Below, piece by piece: positions 14,657 through 15,462 of a stretch of DNA of 15,462 nucleotides (the first letter of the stretch is position 1; every line of letters begins with the position of its first letter). The notes under the pieces were generated by a model. That model did no database searches. It was not told where the DNA came from and saw nothing but the letters and a program-made list of their open reading frames with translations. The translations under genes were made by a program, and so were the position numbers. The DNA comes from Flavobacteriales bacterium (GTDB lineage: Bacteria > Bacteroidota > Bacteroidia > Flavobacteriales > Flavobacteriaceae): positions 1-15,462 of the forward strand of contig JALVEJ010000055.1 of the NCBI GenBank assembly GCA_027031025.1, read 5' to 3'.

Positions 14657-14690
14657 TAAAGATACTAATTTTTAAGCCGAAATTTAGCAA
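14657..14690 (-). promoter_or_regulatory. Promoter of the diacylglycerol-kinase-like gene
   Basis: On the minus strand TTG (14690-14688), a 23-base spacer and TATCTTTA (14664-14657) fit the TTG / TAnnTTTG form except for the last base. The start site would be near 14650, about 17 bases before the ATG at 14633. Confidence 0.55.
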
Positions 14691-14729
14691 TTGGAAAATA
14701 TGGTTTTGTTTGAAAGCTTATAAAAGTTA

Positions 14730-14761
14730 AAAAAGCTGTCAACCGGAATTGACAGCTTTTT
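14730..14761 (-). terminator. Terminator of the SGNH hydrolase gene
   Basis: Stem of 13 pairs (14730-14742 with 14749-14761) around CCGGAA, core AGCTGTCAA/TTGACAGCT. Read on the minus strand the 3' arm ends in a run of six T. It begins 25 bases after the hydrolase stop. Confidence 0.85.
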
Positions 14762-14786
14762 AAAAAAATTATAATTTAATCTAAAT

Positions 14787-15462
14787 TTAATTTGACGGTA
14801 AAATATCAAAAGTCGGATATTGCGCCGGAACAACTTTGGGCAATTTAGCACCATAAGCACGTTCTATGACATCGATAAATTTATTGGCAATAACCGCATA
14901 GCCTCGTGGTGTAGGATGCACACCGTCCAATCCGAACACCAAATTATCTAAGTTAGAACCATTGAAATAATCAGCCGTATATATAGAACCGTCTTCAATA
15001 ACCAAACCGTTTTTCATATCTTGCATTAAAGCGGCCATATCGGCAACCGGTAAATTCTTGGCTGATGCAATGGTTTTTATCATTTGATTAAATCCGGCAG
15101 TTGCCGTTCTTACTTCGGCAATTTCATCTTTGCTCAAAATCCATTTATCAGCCAACGGGCTGGTGATACCAAAAACAGCCGGCGGATTGTTGGGATCGGG
15201 GGTTCCAATGACAGATTTAGCGGGTAAAACCACCAAATCGTCAGCAGTCGCCTGTCTAATAGATGGTAAATTCAATCCTGACAAATCTGTTAAATATTCA
15301 TCTTCTATTACCAAAGCATTAGCGCCTAAGCTAAAGGTAATAGTTCTGGCATCAGCTTCGGCTTGAGTGATTAATCCGGCTTGTAATGCTTGATCTAAGC
15401 CATCATTATATTGAGTATAAACCGTATTTAAAGCGTCTACTGTTGCTTGATCTGTCATAGGG
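14787..15462 (-). CDS. SGNH/GDSL-family hydrolase, C-terminal part
   Basis: The gene continues beyond the right edge: the frame is open through 15461, so the ATG at 15458 is probably internal. About 224 residues are visible. Near the C-terminus GLDGVHPTPRGYAVIANKFI carries the DxxH pair that supplies the catalytic Asp and His of SGNH esterases (block V). The nucleophile block (GDS) and the Asn/Gly blocks are outside the window. The pattern DGVHPTPRGYA is typical of a Bacteroidota group of secreted or lipoprotein esterases. The substrate is unknown; esters of lipids or polysaccharides are possible. The visible segment is hydrophilic and lacks membrane helices. It is followed by a strong terminator. 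Confidence 0.85.
   Translation of the reverse strand, partial: PMTDQATVDALNTVYTQYNDGLDQALQAGLITQAEADARTITFSLGANALVIEDEYLTDLSGLNLPSIRQATADDLVVLPAKSVIGTPDPNNPPAVFGITSPLADKWILSKDEIAEVRTATAGFNQMIKTIASAKNLPVADMAALMQDMKNGLVIEDGSIYTADYFNGSNLDNLVFGLDGVHPTPRGYAVIANKFIDVIERAYGAKLPKVVPAQYPTFDILPSN

Overview
The window looks like chromosomal DNA from a low-GC member of the Bacteroidota, most likely a flavobacterium. The evidence is an AT-rich base composition, A-rich leaders in place of Shine-Dalgarno sites, and several upstream regions that fit the Bacteroidota promoter form (TTG or TTTG about 20 bases before TAnnTTTG). The gene families also fit: a prolyl-peptidase beside peptide symporters, a short RecQ, and a membrane VWA protein beside FabG. 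No phage, transposase, CRISPR array or toxin-antitoxin pair is visible.

Layout. 1-790: the catalytic end of an S9 dipeptidyl-peptidase IV-like enzyme, cut by the left window edge. 997-4633: two consecutive POT-family peptide symporters, the second clearly divergent. Together with the peptidase they look like a locus that cuts peptides in the periplasm and imports the pieces. 4724-5248: a small anchored coiled-coil protein of unknown function. 5249-5565: a gene-free stretch with palindromes and two copies of an ~88-base repeat that also occurs once at 828-930. 5566-6654: an AI-2E-family membrane protein. 6655-6975: a gene-free stretch of short repeats. 6976-9404: a P-loop ATPase and RecQ, two bases apart, both probably starting at TTG. 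9523-10629: the NAD(H)-binding subunit of a proton-translocating transhydrogenase, without its membrane partners next to it. 10745-11003: two tRNA-Pro genes with anticodons AGG and CGG, each with its own promoter box and terminator.

The right part is on the minus strand, read from right to left: the C-terminal part of an SGNH/GDSL hydrolase (cut by the right edge) and its terminator; a small diacylglycerol-kinase-like protein; then fabG followed by a VWA-domain membrane protein, which ends facing the tRNA genes across a shared hairpin.

Most of the window is ordinary core genome and I see no clear new multi-gene system. The observations most worth a second look are the tRNA-Pro(AGG)/tRNA-Pro(CGG) pair, the repeat family shared by two intergenic regions, the divergent second symporter with a large soluble insert and a possible switching leader, and the isolated transhydrogenase subunit.
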